Shown: positions 55,164 to 64,000, numbered from the stretch's first letter. The stretch: DNA of 64,000 bases from an uncultured Bacilli bacterium (GCA_944371995.1 CALVYD010000001.1:1-64000); one strand, 5' to 3'. Notes: a model not told the origin generated them from the sequence alone. Numbers and translations are program-made.

Positions 55164-55184
55164 TATTGATAATAATTATCAATA
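55164..55184. promoter_or_regulatory. Fur/PerR-type operator
   Basis: Perfect 21-base palindrome with core TTGATAATAATTATCAA (55166-55182), just downstream of the -10 hexamer of the regulator gene. The core has the TGATAAT-N-ATTATCA form of a Fur box. Confidence 0.9.
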
Positions 55185-55186
55185 AT

Positions 55187-55215
55187 ATTATAGTAAAAAT
55201 ACCCGAGTTTGTCAA
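55187..55215 (-). promoter_or_regulatory. promoter of the PerR-like gene
   Basis: Perfect TTGACA (55210-55215) and TATAAT (55187-55192), 17 bases apart on the minus strand. Confidence 0.9.
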
Positions 55216-55254
55216 CACAAAAAAAGATGTGCATACATTATAATAGGTGATAAA

Positions 55255-55467
55255 ATGAAAACAAAACATAATCTCTTCTGTAGATGTAATTTTTGCAAGC
55301 AAAAAAGAAGAAATAGTTTATTATATCTTCTAGGTATCGTTGCAACAATAATCATAATATTCTACCAAATTATACTACTAATTTTCATAACAACAAGACT
55401 AAATGCCATCATATTATTATTAGAATTTGTTCTCATTTGTTTCTTGATATTCCTCATTTTGTTTTGA
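55255..55467 (+). CDS. small Cys-rich membrane protein
   Basis: 70 residues: a basic head with LFCRCNFCKQKRR and two membrane helices. An AGGTGAT ribosome site and a TATAAT hexamer just before it support a real gene. It overlaps the 3' end of the ysxE-like gene on the other strand by 48 bases. Cys-x-Cys-x2-Cys could bind metal. No family recognised. Confidence 0.5.
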   Translation: MKTKHNLFCRCNFCKQKRRNSLLYLLGIVATIIIIFYQIILLIFITTRLNAIILLLEFVLICFLIFLILF

Positions 55468-56301
55468 TACAAAATCCCTTACTTTAGCCGAGTATAAAAT
55501 ATGATGATGTACTAAAATAGTATTCTGATAATGATCCATAGAAAGCTCAATTTTCTCATCTAATAATAACAAACAAAAAAATAAAGTTTTCTCATCAGGT
55601 GTAAATAAAAACTTACTTTGATAAATCTGAAATAAAGAATCCATTTCCAATTCCAGATAATGACATCTATAAAAATATAGAAAATCATAAATAGGATAAC
55701 CTTTCTCCGATAAATCCCAGTGAATAAAATAAGGTGTCTTAAAATCAATAAAATTAGAAAGAGAGGGCTGTTTATGTAAAAAAACTACCCTTTCTTTTTT
55801 TTCATTCTTCTTACTCTCATACCATTGCTCTAAATACTCCCTAGAAAGATTTAAATTCTCATATAATAAACTAATATTACGAATTAATAAATACTCATCA
55901 GGAGCCATATAAATATGTTCTTCAATAACATCTTGTAATTGATAATAATACTCATTCAAGCTCTCAATTTTTTGTAATGTTCTTTCATAAATCTCTTTAA
56001 TAGAATCCATTTGAATTTCACGGTATGATGTCGTTTTAATATGTAGTAAACTCAAAACATGTATCAAGTCAACAGCTTTATCACTAGGCTCCATAGAATC
56101 AGCTATATATGGATAAACTTCATAAGCATCAGAACTTGAACTTCTCATAGGTAAAAAGAATGGAAAATCTTTTTTTTCTAAATAATCAAAAATTTTTGAT
56201 TTATCATTACACCTAGGAGTAACTAAGAATTCTCCATCTGGAGTATCTATAATCTTTTCTCCATGAATATAAAAACATCTTCTAATTTTTAAATCACTCA
56301 T
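55420..56301 (-). CDS. YsxE-like CotS-family spore coat kinase-fold protein
   Basis: 293 residues. The middle and end have kinase-like fold traits: the two-helix stretch after residue 100, then TPYFIHWDLSEKGYPIYDFL, which corresponds to the loop of aminoglycoside-phosphotransferase-like kinases. The nucleotide-binding motifs are poor, as in CotS-type coat proteins. It overlaps the spoVID-like gene by eight bases, and spoVID-ysxE is also the order in Bacillus. The identity rests on fold plus synteny. Confidence 0.75.
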   Translation of the reverse strand: MSDLKIRRCFYIHGEKIIDTPDGEFLVTPRCNDKSKIFDYLEKKDFPFFLPMRSSSSDAYEVYPYIADSMEPSDKAVDLIHVLSLLHIKTTSYREIQMDSIKEIYERTLQKIESLNEYYYQLQDVIEEHIYMAPDEYLLIRNISLLYENLNLSREYLEQWYESKKNEKKERVVFLHKQPSLSNFIDFKTPYFIHWDLSEKGYPIYDFLYFYRCHYLELEMDSLFQIYQSKFLFTPDEKTLFFCLLLLDEKIELSMDHYQNTILVHHHILYSAKVRDFVSKQNEEYQETNENKF

Positions 56302-57184
56302 GAATATGTGTTGGAATAATTACCTTAGATCCAATGGTTAAGGAAGATAAATCATTATAATTTTCCAATTCTTCTTTAGTAACTTGATACTTATCCATAA
56401 TCATCTCTATAGTATCATTAGCCCTAAAAATATATACAGAATAAGTAGCAAAAGTCTCATCACTATCTTTAAATGAAGAAAACAATGACCCTACTCCATC
56501 ATGAGTATCATCATCTTTAACAGCATTAGCATCAACATCAACCATAGAATTAGTAACAACATTAGTGTTAATATTATCATTATCATTAGTATTAGTATTA
56601 ATGTTAACATTAACATCTACATCAACTGCTTGATCTAAAGGATTAGATAAAATAGAAGTATCATTAGATACTACCTCTTGTCTTGGTGAAACTGGCTCAG
56701 AAGGAGTTGAAAAATCTACTGGAGTAACTATTTCAGATACTTGTGCCGGTTGAATTTCTTCCGTAGACTGACTATCACTAGTAACTTCTACAGCACGAAC
56801 TGCATCTGATTTTTCAATAATATCTTCACGCTCATCAGAATCACCCTCTACATCATCAATAATTTCCACACCTTCAACTAATAAATCAATATGACAAAGT
56901 AAAATATCGTTATCTTCTACTTCATATCTGAAGTCTTCAATATTAACATTTCGTGTTTCAGGATCTAATCGCTCAGTAAGAACAATCTCCATAGGTAAAT
57001 GGAATGAAAAATCCTCTTCTAATCTAGAAGCCGCAGTTAATTTATATTTACCAGACACAACAAGCTCACCAGTAACAGTACTATCATCTTGAAACGATAA
57101 ATGTTGATCTAAAGAAATAGAAGTAACCTCACCTATCATAGTCTTAAATTCTAACTCTTTATCAAAAGAAATAACTTTTCTCAT
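56294..57184 (-). CDS. spoVID: SpoVID-like spore coat assembly protein with C-terminal LysM
   Basis: 296 residues. The N-terminal region (VISFDKELEFKTMIGEVTSI, then TGELVVSGKYKL and FSFHLPMEIVLTERL) is the beta domain shared by SpoVID and SipL. An Asp/Asn-rich region of low complexity (about 110-240) follows, then a LysM domain (FRANDTIEMIMDKYQVTKEE, and LSSLTIGSKVIIPTHIHE). SpoVID guides coat layers onto the forespore. Partner ysxE is next. It has its own transcription start, since a terminator lies upstream. Confidence 0.85.
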   Translation of the reverse strand: MRKVISFDKELEFKTMIGEVTSISLDQHLSFQDDSTVTGELVVSGKYKLTAASRLEEDFSFHLPMEIVLTERLDPETRNVNIEDFRYEVEDNDILLCHIDLLVEGVEIIDDVEGDSDEREDIIEKSDAVRAVEVTSDSQSTEEIQPAQVSEIVTPVDFSTPSEPVSPRQEVVSNDTSILSNPLDQAVDVDVNVNINTNTNDNDNINTNVVTNSMVDVDANAVKDDDTHDGVGSLFSSFKDSDETFATYSVYIFRANDTIEMIMDKYQVTKEELENYNDLSSLTIGSKVIIPTHIHE

Positions 57185-57230
57185 ATCATCCCTCCTAACA
57201 GATTATATGAATTGAAAAAAAGAATATGAA

Positions 57231-57257
57231 AAAAAGGACCTAATTTAAGTCCTTTTT
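57231..57257 (-). terminator. terminator between the lon-linked gene and spoVID
   Basis: AAAAAGGAC/GTCCTTTTT stem with a 9-base loop followed by a T run on the minus strand. Confidence 0.8.
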
Positions 57258-57896
57258 TATTTTTTGAATAGTATCCCTTGTCCTAACGATAGCATCTTTA
57301 TGATTTTTACGTATGAATAACTTGTTAGCCTGATGATCTAAATATTCCATAGAATTTTGATAAAAACTAGAATCCATAAATACTAAAGGACACATAGTAG
57401 AAAAATAATTCAAAGAAGAATAAATAGTTACATCAGAAATCTTTTCATCATAACTATCTAAAAATTTTCGATAAACAAAGTAATCAGCTGCCATAGTACT
57501 AATAAAATCATCAAAATCTGTAAAATAAACATCTCGAACATCTTCTTGCCAATCTAAATAATGTTCTTTTTTAGCTTCCATCGTCATCTGAGTAGCAAAA
57601 ACAATATCATTTAATCGACAAATTAAATCATTAACAACCGGAACATAAGAAGAATCGGTATAAGCAAAACGATACTCTTCAATCACACTAGAAATCTTAG
57701 AAGAAAGCTCCGAATCCAATCGTAAAAAACCTTCATCATATTCTACTAACAACAGAGCAGAATCAAGAAACGTAGCATACTGACTTTCATCCTTACACAA
57801 TTCTATAAAATCATCTACATTATAATAATAAAGCGAACACTTTAGTTGCAACATAGTAAGAAAATCCTGTGGACAAATACTCTTATTCTTAACCAT
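57240..57896 (-). CDS. unknown 218-residue protein between lon and spoVID
   Basis: Mainly helical, acidic, with frequent Asp/Tyr (LCRLNDIVFATQMTMEAKKE-like and DWQEDVRDVYFTDFDDFIST). No membrane segment. Not recognised. The start is the ATG after AGGTGG, three codons inside the frame. Its gene is almost joined to lon (9 bases), so it is co-expressed with the protease and may be a partner or substrate adaptor; this is inference from location only. Confidence 0.6.
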   Translation of the reverse strand: MVKNKSICPQDFLTMLQLKCSLYYYNVDDFIELCKDESQYATFLDSALLLVEYDEGFLRLDSELSSKISSVIEEYRFAYTDSSYVPVVNDLICRLNDIVFATQMTMEAKKEHYLDWQEDVRDVYFTDFDDFISTMAADYFVYRKFLDSYDEKISDVTIYSSLNYFSTMCPLVFMDSSFYQNSMEYLDHQANKLFIRKNHKDAIVRTRDTIQKIKKDLN

Positions 57897-57905
57897 AAAA
57901 TCCAC

Positions 57906-60206
57906 CTACTTAAATATCTTTTTATATACTTCCCTATATTGTTCAACAAACACAAACTTCATATCTTTCTTTACTTCCTCAGGAACTTCATCTAAATCTT
58001 TTTCATTCTCTTTAGGTAAAAATATCTTTCGTATTCCTGCTCGATGTGCACCAATTACTTTTTCACGAAGACCACCAATTTCTAAAATCTTACCACGCAA
58101 AGTAATTTCTCCAGTCATTGCAATATCATTCGCAACCGCCTGATTCTTAAACAGACTAATTAGTGCCGTTGTAATAGCAATACCAGCCGAAGGACCATCT
58201 TTATTGATAGCACCTTCTGGAAAATGAATATGAATATCATGTTCAAACAAAGTAGCATAATCTATTGCGAAATCTTCCCGATTAGATTTAATATAGCTAA
58301 AAGCAATTTGACAAGACTCCTGCATAACCTCTCCTAAAGAACCCGTAAGAATTAATTCACCTTTACCAGAGAAACTAGTTACTTCAATTGGTAAAATATC
58401 ACCACCGAACAAAGTATATGCCATGCCATTAACAACACCAACATCAGCATTTTTACCCTTCTTTTCATAACTAAACTTTCTCTTACCTAAGAAAGAAACC
58501 AAATCCTTAGACTGAATATGATAAAATACTTGCTCCTTTTCAAGTAATATTTTCTTAACAATTTTTCTAAATAATGTAGCAATCATACGATCAAGTTCAC
58601 GTACACCTGCTTCTTTCGTATAATACCGAATAATATCAAAGATAGCGTCATCATCTAACTGAACTTGTAAAGAAGTTAGTCCATGCTCTTCTAGTGCTCT
58701 GGGAATCAAATGATTTTTCGCAATATCTAACTTTTCATATTCCGTATAACTAGTTAACTCAATAATTTCCAAACGGTCACGAAGTTCATAAGGAATCTGA
58801 TCAATATAATTAGCCGTTGCTATAAACAACACCTTAGATAAATCAAACTCTTCTTCAATATAATGATCAGAAAACTTACTATTCTGTTCTGGATCTAAAA
58901 CTTCCAATAAACTACTAGCAGGATCACCCTTAATATCCTTAGTCATCTTATCAATCTCATCGATAATAAAAACAGGATTAGCTGTACCAGCCTTACGAAT
59001 TCCTTGAATAATACGTCCAGGATTAGCGCCGATATAAGTACGTCGATGTCCTACAATTTCAGCTTCATCATTAATTCCACCAACACTAATTTTAGCCGTT
59101 TTTCTGCCAAGACTCTCCGCAATACTTAGAGCTAAAGATGTCTTACCAACACCTGGAGGTCCTACAAGACAAAGAATAGGACTTCGTAAATTATTTGTAT
59201 TCTGCTTCACTGCCAAATACTCTAAAATACGAGATTTTACCTCTTCTAAAGCATGATGAGTAGAGTTTAATATTCTCTCCACTTTAGCCAAATCCTTCGT
59301 ATCTTTCGTATAGACATTCCAAGGCAAATTAAGCATCCAATCTAAGTAATCACGAATCATTCCAACCTCAGGAGAATGACTACTAACAGCCTCATATCTA
59401 GAAATCTCACTTTGAATTTTTTCTTTTACTTTATAATTACATTTCAACTTCGAAAGTTTCTTACGTAGAATCTCGATCTCATCATCTTTACTATTAATAT
59501 CTCCCAGTTCTCTTTTTATAGCCTTAAGCTTTTCCCGTAAGAAATATTCTTTTTGACTCTCCTCAATATCCTGAGTAACTTCACTTTCAATTTTTTGCTC
59601 AAGCTCAATAAACTTGCACTCTTCACTCATATCTTCAATCAACAAACGAGCCCTATCACAAGGAGAAATCGTAAGCAAATATTGTTTCTTCTTAGCATAA
59701 TCAACAGGTAAAAAAGACCCTATAACATCACACAATTCATCTAATGTTTCAACAGTATCTAATTGACTGATGATAGCATTACTCATATAAGGAACTTTTT
59801 CTATATACTTATCTAAAGACTTCATTAAAAGTGAATAATAATTCTTCTCATCTTCAACAGATACCACTGGAATTTCTGAAACATCTGCTTTATAAAAATC
59901 ATCTTCATAAAAATAGTTTGAAACTTCTACCCTTTGAATACCAGAAATCACCACTCTGGTCTTACCATTAGGAACATTTAACTTAAACTTAATTTGCCCT
60001 AACACACCATAACTAGGTAACGAAGTAACATCAACAACATAATTACTATCAAGAGGTTGAACGATAACCAAATACTTATCTTCAGTAGCATCAGCATAAT
60101 CAATACTCGCTTTTTCGAAAGTATTATCATATTCAATCCGAACCTCATTATTAGGAAAGACTACTATATCATTCAAAACTAAAACTGCTAGTTTTTTCAT
60201 ATTCAT
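57906..60206 (-). CDS. lon: ATP-dependent protease LonA
   Basis: 766 residues: N-terminal LAN domain (LAVLVLNDIVVFPNNEVRIE), a coiled-coil middle (about 190-270), AAA+ domain with GPPGVGKTSLALSIAESLG and VFIIDEIDKM, and a peptidase domain with the catalytic Ser in DGPSAGIAITTA and Lys in LREKVIGAHRAGI. It degrades damaged and regulatory proteins. Length is normal. GGAGGTG lies nine bases before the ATG. It lies next to tig, as in Bacillus where clpX and lonB are between them. Confidence 0.97.
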   Translation of the reverse strand: MNMKKLAVLVLNDIVVFPNNEVRIEYDNTFEKASIDYADATEDKYLVIVQPLDSNYVVDVTSLPSYGVLGQIKFKLNVPNGKTRVVISGIQRVEVSNYFYEDDFYKADVSEIPVVSVEDEKNYYSLLMKSLDKYIEKVPYMSNAIISQLDTVETLDELCDVIGSFLPVDYAKKKQYLLTISPCDRARLLIEDMSEECKFIELEQKIESEVTQDIEESQKEYFLREKLKAIKRELGDINSKDDEIEILRKKLSKLKCNYKVKEKIQSEISRYEAVSSHSPEVGMIRDYLDWMLNLPWNVYTKDTKDLAKVERILNSTHHALEEVKSRILEYLAVKQNTNNLRSPILCLVGPPGVGKTSLALSIAESLGRKTAKISVGGINDEAEIVGHRRTYIGANPGRIIQGIRKAGTANPVFIIDEIDKMTKDIKGDPASSLLEVLDPEQNSKFSDHYIEEEFDLSKVLFIATANYIDQIPYELRDRLEIIELTSYTEYEKLDIAKNHLIPRALEEHGLTSLQVQLDDDAIFDIIRYYTKEAGVRELDRMIATLFRKIVKKILLEKEQVFYHIQSKDLVSFLGKRKFSYEKKGKNADVGVVNGMAYTLFGGDILPIEVTSFSGKGELILTGSLGEVMQESCQIAFSYIKSNREDFAIDYATLFEHDIHIHFPEGAINKDGPSAGIAITTALISLFKNQAVANDIAMTGEITLRGKILEIGGLREKVIGAHRAGIRKIFLPKENEKDLDEVPEEVKKDMKFVFVEQYREVYKKIFK

Positions 60207-60297
60207 AGATAGTCCACCTCCAAGATTTAATACTGCTTACTATTATATAATAAAAGAAGATTCACTTCAAGAAATTAACCAAATTTTCCAAAAAATG

Positions 60298-60327
60298 TCG
60301 AAAAAAAAGAGAGAAAAAATCTCTCTT
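60298..60327 (-). terminator. terminator of the trigger factor gene
   Basis: AAGAGAGA/TCTCTCTT stem with a 5-base A loop and eight T residues after it on the minus strand. Confidence 0.8.
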
Positions 60328-61636
60328 ACTTATTAGCTTCTTTCAATAATTCAATAGTCTTTCTCATCTCTAAATCATATTGAACCATATCAATACCACC
60401 AAATTGACTTAAGAACTCTTCTTTTTCCATTTGATACTTATGAGCTAACTCTTCAGCTTCTTTTTCTGCTTCTTCTACAGATACTTCAATCTTTTCAAGA
60501 TTCATAATCTCTTCTAACATTAAACGATAAAGTACATTAGAATAAGCTTCTTTTTCTAATTGATTTCTAAGATCAGCTTCACTTGACTGAGTAAATTGAT
60601 AATATAAATCTAAAGAAATTCCTTGCATTCTCATTTGTTCTTCAAAACGTTTCATTAGACGAGTAACTTCTTCTTCTACCATCTCTTCAGGAATATCTAC
60701 TTCAACATTCTTAGATACACCTTCTAAAATAGCATCGATATATTTATTTTCAGCATCCATCTCTTTTTGAGCAGAAATACTCTTCCTAATTTCTTCTTTC
60801 AAGCTCTCTTCAGAATTAACGCCTTCCATACCTAAATCTTCAAAGAAATCTTCATCTAATTCTCTATTTTGTTTTTCTTTAATTTCGTTAACTTTTACTT
60901 TAAAAGTAGCTTTAGCACCAGCTAAATCCTTAGCACCATAATCTTCAGGGAAAGTAACTTCAATATCTTTCTCTTCTCCAGTCTTCATTCCAATTACTTG
61001 TTCTTCAAATCCAGGAATAAAAGTGTGAGATCCAATTTCTAAAGAGTAATTTTCTCCCTTTCCACCATCGAAAGCTACACCATCTTTAAATCCTTCAAAG
61101 TCAATAACTGCAACATTACCTTCTTCTACAGCACCATCTTCTTTAGTAACTAATTCAGTATATCTTTCTAATAAATGACCAAGTTCATGTTCTACTTCTT
61201 CATCAGTTACTTCAACAGTCTCAGGTTTAATATTTAATCCCTTATATTTTTTTACCTTAACCTCAGGTTTAGTAATGATCTTAAAAGTAAACTCTACTCC
61301 ATCTTCATTTAAACTCTTTAAATCAACAACAGGTTGAACAACAGGTACTAACTTAGACTCTTCCATTGCCTTTGTATAAGCATCTTGTAATACACTATCA
61401 GCTGCATCAATAAATAAAGATTCTTTACCAAAATGTTTTTCATAAATATCTCTAGGTACTTTACCCTTTCTAAATCCATCCACTTTAGCAGTTTTTTGTT
61501 TTTTCTTAAAAGCTTGATCAAGAGCCTTCGTCCAAGCTTCACCATCTATCTTAATAACTACTTCATGAACGTTTTTCTTACTATCTTTTTTTTCTTCTTT
61601 TTTAACATCTTTTTTTTCAGTTTCTTTTTTTGCCAT
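60326..61636 (-). CDS. tig: trigger factor
   Basis: 436 residues: an N-terminal ribosome-binding domain (with GFRKGKVPRDIYEKHFGKES), a PPIase (FKBP-like) domain around residues 150-235 and a helical C-terminal chaperone domain. The N-terminal 25 residues are Lys/Glu-rich, an extension common in this kind of low-GC genome. It holds nascent chains at the ribosome exit. The start is the ATG after GGAGGG; an ATG ten codons upstream has no site. Confidence 0.96.
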   Translation of the reverse strand: MAKKETEKKDVKKEEKKDSKKNVHEVVIKIDGEAWTKALDQAFKKKQKTAKVDGFRKGKVPRDIYEKHFGKESLFIDAADSVLQDAYTKAMEESKLVPVVQPVVDLKSLNEDGVEFTFKIITKPEVKVKKYKGLNIKPETVEVTDEEVEHELGHLLERYTELVTKEDGAVEEGNVAVIDFEGFKDGVAFDGGKGENYSLEIGSHTFIPGFEEQVIGMKTGEEKDIEVTFPEDYGAKDLAGAKATFKVKVNEIKEKQNRELDEDFFEDLGMEGVNSEESLKEEIRKSISAQKEMDAENKYIDAILEGVSKNVEVDIPEEMVEEEVTRLMKRFEEQMRMQGISLDLYYQFTQSSEADLRNQLEKEAYSNVLYRLMLEEIMNLEKIEVSVEEAEKEAEELAHKYQMEKEEFLSQFGGIDMVQYDLEMRKTIELLKEANK

Positions 61637-61760
61637 AATATCCCTCCAACGCCTTATATTATACATTACAATTTAATTTAAGACAACACTTTAAAATGAA
61701 ATACTGCTTTTTTTGTCCGCAAAAATATGCTAAAATAAATAACAGAAAGAAAGTGATAAA

Positions 61761-62765
61761 ATGAAAAAAACAATATTAACTGGATTAAGACCAACGGGAA
61801 ATCTTCACCTAGGACATCTATTCGGTGCAGGACAAAACTATATAAAATTACAAGATGACTATGATTTTTATCTAGAAATTGCTGATGTACAAGCTCTAAC
61901 TGATAATTTCAACAATCCAGAAAAAGTAAGAAAAAATGTTACAGAAATTACAATTGATTTATTATCCATAGGACTAGACCCTAACAAAGTAAATTTCTTT
62001 ATTCAATCAAAAATACCAGAAATTGCAGAACTTACTGTTTTCTACTCTAACCTAGTAACAGTCGCAAGACTAGAAAGAAATCCTACCGTAAAAACAGAAA
62101 TTGCTCAGAAAAAAGAACTATTCGGAAACAATGGAGAATCGATTACCTATGGATTTCTAGGTTATCCTGTATCACAAGCTGCAGATATTACTACCTTTGA
62201 TGGAGAAGTTGTTCCAGTAGGAGAAGATCAACTACCTCTTTTAGAACAATGTCGTGAAATCGTTAGAAAATTTAATTCTATCTACGGTGAAACACTAAAA
62301 GAACCAAATGCAATACTAAGTGATGCAAAAAGAGTAAAAGGACTAGACGGTAACGATAAAATGGGAAAAAGTCTAGGAAATGCAATTTTCCTAAACGATA
62401 CAGAAGAGACTATCAAGAAAAAAATAATGGCAGCAGTAACCGATCCAGAAAAAATAAAAAAAGATGACCCGGCCAATCCTGAAGTATGCATGGTCTATTA
62501 TTACCATAACCTAGTAAATACCAAAGAAAACAAAGAAAAAGTATGTAGTGAATGTAAAAAAGGAAGCCGTGGATGTGTACAATGCAAAAAAGAATTAATA
62601 GAAGCAATGAACGACTTCTTAAAACCAATCAAAGAAAAAAGATCATACTATGAAAATCATCCAGAAGAAGTAAAAGAAATATTAGACAATGGTACAAAGA
62701 AAGCACAAGAAAAAGCAAAAGAACAAATGAAAAAAGTAAAAAAAGCCATGATGATAGATTATTAA
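61761..62765 (+). CDS. trpS: tryptophanyl-tRNA synthetase
   Basis: 334 residues, class I. The HIGH motif is GNLHLGHLFG and the KMSKS motif is NDKMGKSLGNAI, with GEDQLPLLEQCREI between. Cys residues in VCSECKKGSRGCVQCKK form a possible extra metal site at about 255-275. There is no T-box in the short leader. It ends at a bidirectional hairpin. Confidence 0.95.
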   Translation: MKKTILTGLRPTGNLHLGHLFGAGQNYIKLQDDYDFYLEIADVQALTDNFNNPEKVRKNVTEITIDLLSIGLDPNKVNFFIQSKIPEIAELTVFYSNLVTVARLERNPTVKTEIAQKKELFGNNGESITYGFLGYPVSQAADITTFDGEVVPVGEDQLPLLEQCREIVRKFNSIYGETLKEPNAILSDAKRVKGLDGNDKMGKSLGNAIFLNDTEETIKKKIMAAVTDPEKIKKDDPANPEVCMVYYYHNLVNTKENKEKVCSECKKGSRGCVQCKKELIEAMNDFLKPIKEKRSYYENHPEEVKEILDNGTKKAQEKAKEQMKKVKKAMMIDY

Positions 62766-62766
62766 A

Positions 62767-62796
62767 AAGAAGCAATATCGATAAATATTGCTTCTT
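62767..62796. terminator. terminator between trpS and the convergent gene
   Basis: AAGAAGCAATAT/ATATTGCTTCTT 12-bp stem with a 6-base loop, then ATTTTTTT on the plus strand. Confidence 0.85.
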
Positions 62797-63439
62797 ATTT
62801 TTTTGAATAACTTAGTCTAACTACTTCATAAAGGTTCTGATATCTTCTATCAAAAGACTTACTTACTCCCTCAATTAATCGTTCATATTTATAATCAAAC
62901 AAACTATCATCATGACCAAAAACCTCTTCATACAAATAAGTTAATTTATCAACATCTCTCTGCTCAAATAAACTCTTTAATTCTTGATACAAATATCGCT
63001 GCTGAAACTCTTCTGATCTAGTTAAAAAAGTAAAATTATCTTCTCTTTTCAATACTTTATACGAAACATCAAAAACTTCTAAGTCCTGGGAATTATCAAT
63101 AACATCCCCTTCTTCATCTAGCAATAAACAACTCTTAGCAATCACTTCCCCTTGCTTAGAAATCTCAACCGCAACTGCTCTATTCAAATCACAAAACAAA
63201 GCAGCATAAGTAATAGCCTTTTTCTTTTTATAAAGTAATGTTTTAAACTTAATTTTTTCTAAAAAAGTAGAATCAAACTTTACAGTACCATAACAAATAT
63301 TATCCATATCAATAGAATTAATTCGAAACAGAGGAATCTTCTTAATATGTTCCAACACATCTTGATCAGACCATTCAAAAAACTCAACTAACCTACCTGT
63401 ATCTTGAAAATTAAGCAATAAATCATAAACATATATCAT
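62795..63439 (-). CDS. unknown protein, possibly UPF0736/DUF3603-like
   Basis: 214 residues. The start MIYVYDLLLNFQDTGRLVEF then FFEWSDQDVLEHIKKIPLFR faintly resembles the UPF0736/DUF3603 group (YjbA of Bacillus), in which a YDVW-type opening is followed by an EW and a loop ending IPLF. The rest is alpha/beta and acidic. It overlaps the next gene upstream by four bases. The match is weak. Confidence 0.45.
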   Translation of the reverse strand: MIYVYDLLLNFQDTGRLVEFFEWSDQDVLEHIKKIPLFRINSIDMDNICYGTVKFDSTFLEKIKFKTLLYKKKKAITYAALFCDLNRAVAVEISKQGEVIAKSCLLLDEEGDVIDNSQDLEVFDVSYKVLKREDNFTFLTRSEEFQQRYLYQELKSLFEQRDVDKLTYLYEEVFGHDDSLFDYKYERLIEGVSKSFDRRYQNLYEVVRLSYSKK

Positions 63440-63642
63440 ATCTTTTTCTCCTTTCTAACTAAAGAAACAGTAACCAAAAACAAACCTATCAGAAAAAAAT
63501 AACACTCTACACGTTGAAATAAAAATAAAAGATATTCAAAAAAACTATATCCAAAGACAAATAAATTAAAATATAATATAAAGAAAGTACATCCCATAAT
63601 CATAAAAATAAATCCAATAAAAAACAATATCAAATGTCTCAT
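63436..63642 (-). CDS. small membrane protein
   Basis: 68 residues with two hydrophobic helices (about 3-25 and 33-60) and a basic C-terminus (VRKEKKI). Translationally coupled to the gene at 62795 through an ATGA overlap. No family recognised; probably a small membrane partner. Confidence 0.5.
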   Translation of the reverse strand: MRHLILFFIGFIFMIMGCTFFILYFNLFVFGYSFFEYLLFLFQRVECYFFLIGLFLVTVSLVRKEKKI

Positions 63643-63737
63643 AATTCATTTTATGAATCAACTATTTTTAGTATACTGACATTCTAAAAAAATATACAAA
63701 AAACTAATAAATAACAAAAGTAAAAAAACAAGGAATT

Positions 63738-64000
63738 TGAACTGAACCCTAAAAATTGGACAGTTTATAATTAGTATTAGTTAGAGGATTGTAACCTGTA
63801 ATTTACAGGAGACAATCCTTTTAATTTTTCTTTAATTCTATCATGATTATAATAATAAATATAGTTTTTTATTGCATTTATTAAATCATCTAATGTTTCA
63901 TATTTATCTTCTTGATCATAAAACATTTCTGTTTTAAGTATTCCAAAAAAGTTTTCCATTAATCCATTATCCATACTATTTCCTTTTCTAGACATACTTT
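63738..64000 (-). mobile_element. IS3-family (IS150 group) insertion sequence, one end
   Basis: A terminal inverted repeat beginning TGAACTGAACCCTAAAAATT at 63738, typical of IS3/IS150 elements, is followed inward by the transposase C-terminus. The rest of the element extends past the window. Confidence 0.9.
63777..64000 (-). CDS. IS3-family transposase OrfB, C-terminal part (partial)
   Basis: The visible end of the integrase core: GNSMDNGLMENFFGILKTEM carries the last acidic residue of the DDE triad (Glu in MENFF), followed by YETLDDLINAIKNYIYYYNH and LKGLSPVNYRLQ. It is the rve-type transposase of the IS150 group. The gene continues beyond position 64000 and cannot be checked for completeness. 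Confidence 0.92.
   Translation of the reverse strand, partial: SMSRKGNSMDNGLMENFFGILKTEMFYDQEDKYETLDDLINAIKNYIYYYNHDRIKEKLKGLSPVNYRLQSSN

Noticed and set aside
61681-61760. T-box for trpS
   Set aside because: The leader is under 80 bases and has no GGTGG-type T-box core or terminator hairpin.

Overview
The window is chromosomal DNA from a low-GC, endospore-forming member of the Bacillota, most likely class Bacilli. By eye it is about 70% A+T. UGA acts as a stop codon (for example in ATGA overlaps at about 22618 and 49993) and Trp is TGG, so this is not a UGA-recoding mollicute. Spore genes typical of Bacilli occur at several sites: sigG with ylmC/ymxH and yunB, a spoVID/ysxE pair, a spoIVFA/spoIVFB pair, a SPOR-domain spoIIB-like gene and a yutH-like coat kinase. 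Together they point to a compact-genome Bacilli lineage, but I cannot name a species.

Layout. 1-4.5 kb: rimP-nusA-rnpM(ylxR)-infB-rbfA translation operon on the minus strand, ending next to a possible IS end. 4.6-8 kb: CPBP protease, a queuosine-transporter-like membrane protein, yqeK and an unknown protein with an HExxH motif. 8-13 kb: a small mobilizable element (large serine recombinase plus MobV/Pre relaxase, the gene pair of Tn4451-type elements) lying between tRNA-Gly and tRNA-Cys. Its recombinase is preceded by a leader peptide and hairpin, and a run of about seven hairpins follows the relaxase. 13-25 kb: membrane and envelope proteins, a three-gene 2-hydroxyacyl-CoA-dehydratase/activase-like operon, an ABC-F ATPase, YbaK, a CarD-like regulator and a HAD phosphatase. 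25-36.5 kb: tRNA-Ala, then an ancestral Bacilli cluster (spoIVFB, spoIVFA, mreD, mreC, radC, SPOR protein, phosphoesterase, valS) with a second, different valyl-tRNA synthetase upstream; an unknown gene and both synthetases lie behind one T-box leader with an apparent Val specifier. 36.5-41.6 kb: cyclophilin lipoprotein, flavoprotein, phosphoesterase, D,D-carboxypeptidase and a solitary MvaI/BcnI-like nuclease. 41.6-42.9 kb: twelve tRNA genes in two transcription units with near-consensus promoters. 42.9-57 kb: S1 protein, NifU, YutH, YutD, YunB, YlmC, SigG, TtcA-like, TrmL, U32 protease, rubrerythrin, a PerR/Fur regulator, YsxE and SpoVID. 57-64 kb: lonA, tig, trpS, two unknown genes and the end of an IS3-family element that runs off the window.

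The most interesting points are regulatory. One Val T-box serves two unlike valyl-tRNA synthetases. The sigG ribosome-binding site is buried in an 18-bp hairpin that looks like a terminator. The recombinase has a leader-peptide attenuator arrangement. A hairpin array lies beside the relaxase. Two or three genes appear to start at non-canonical ATT codons, because conserved N-termini lie upstream of every ATG/GTG/TTG. I did not find a system I can call clearly new; the hairpin array and the leader attenuator are the best candidates.
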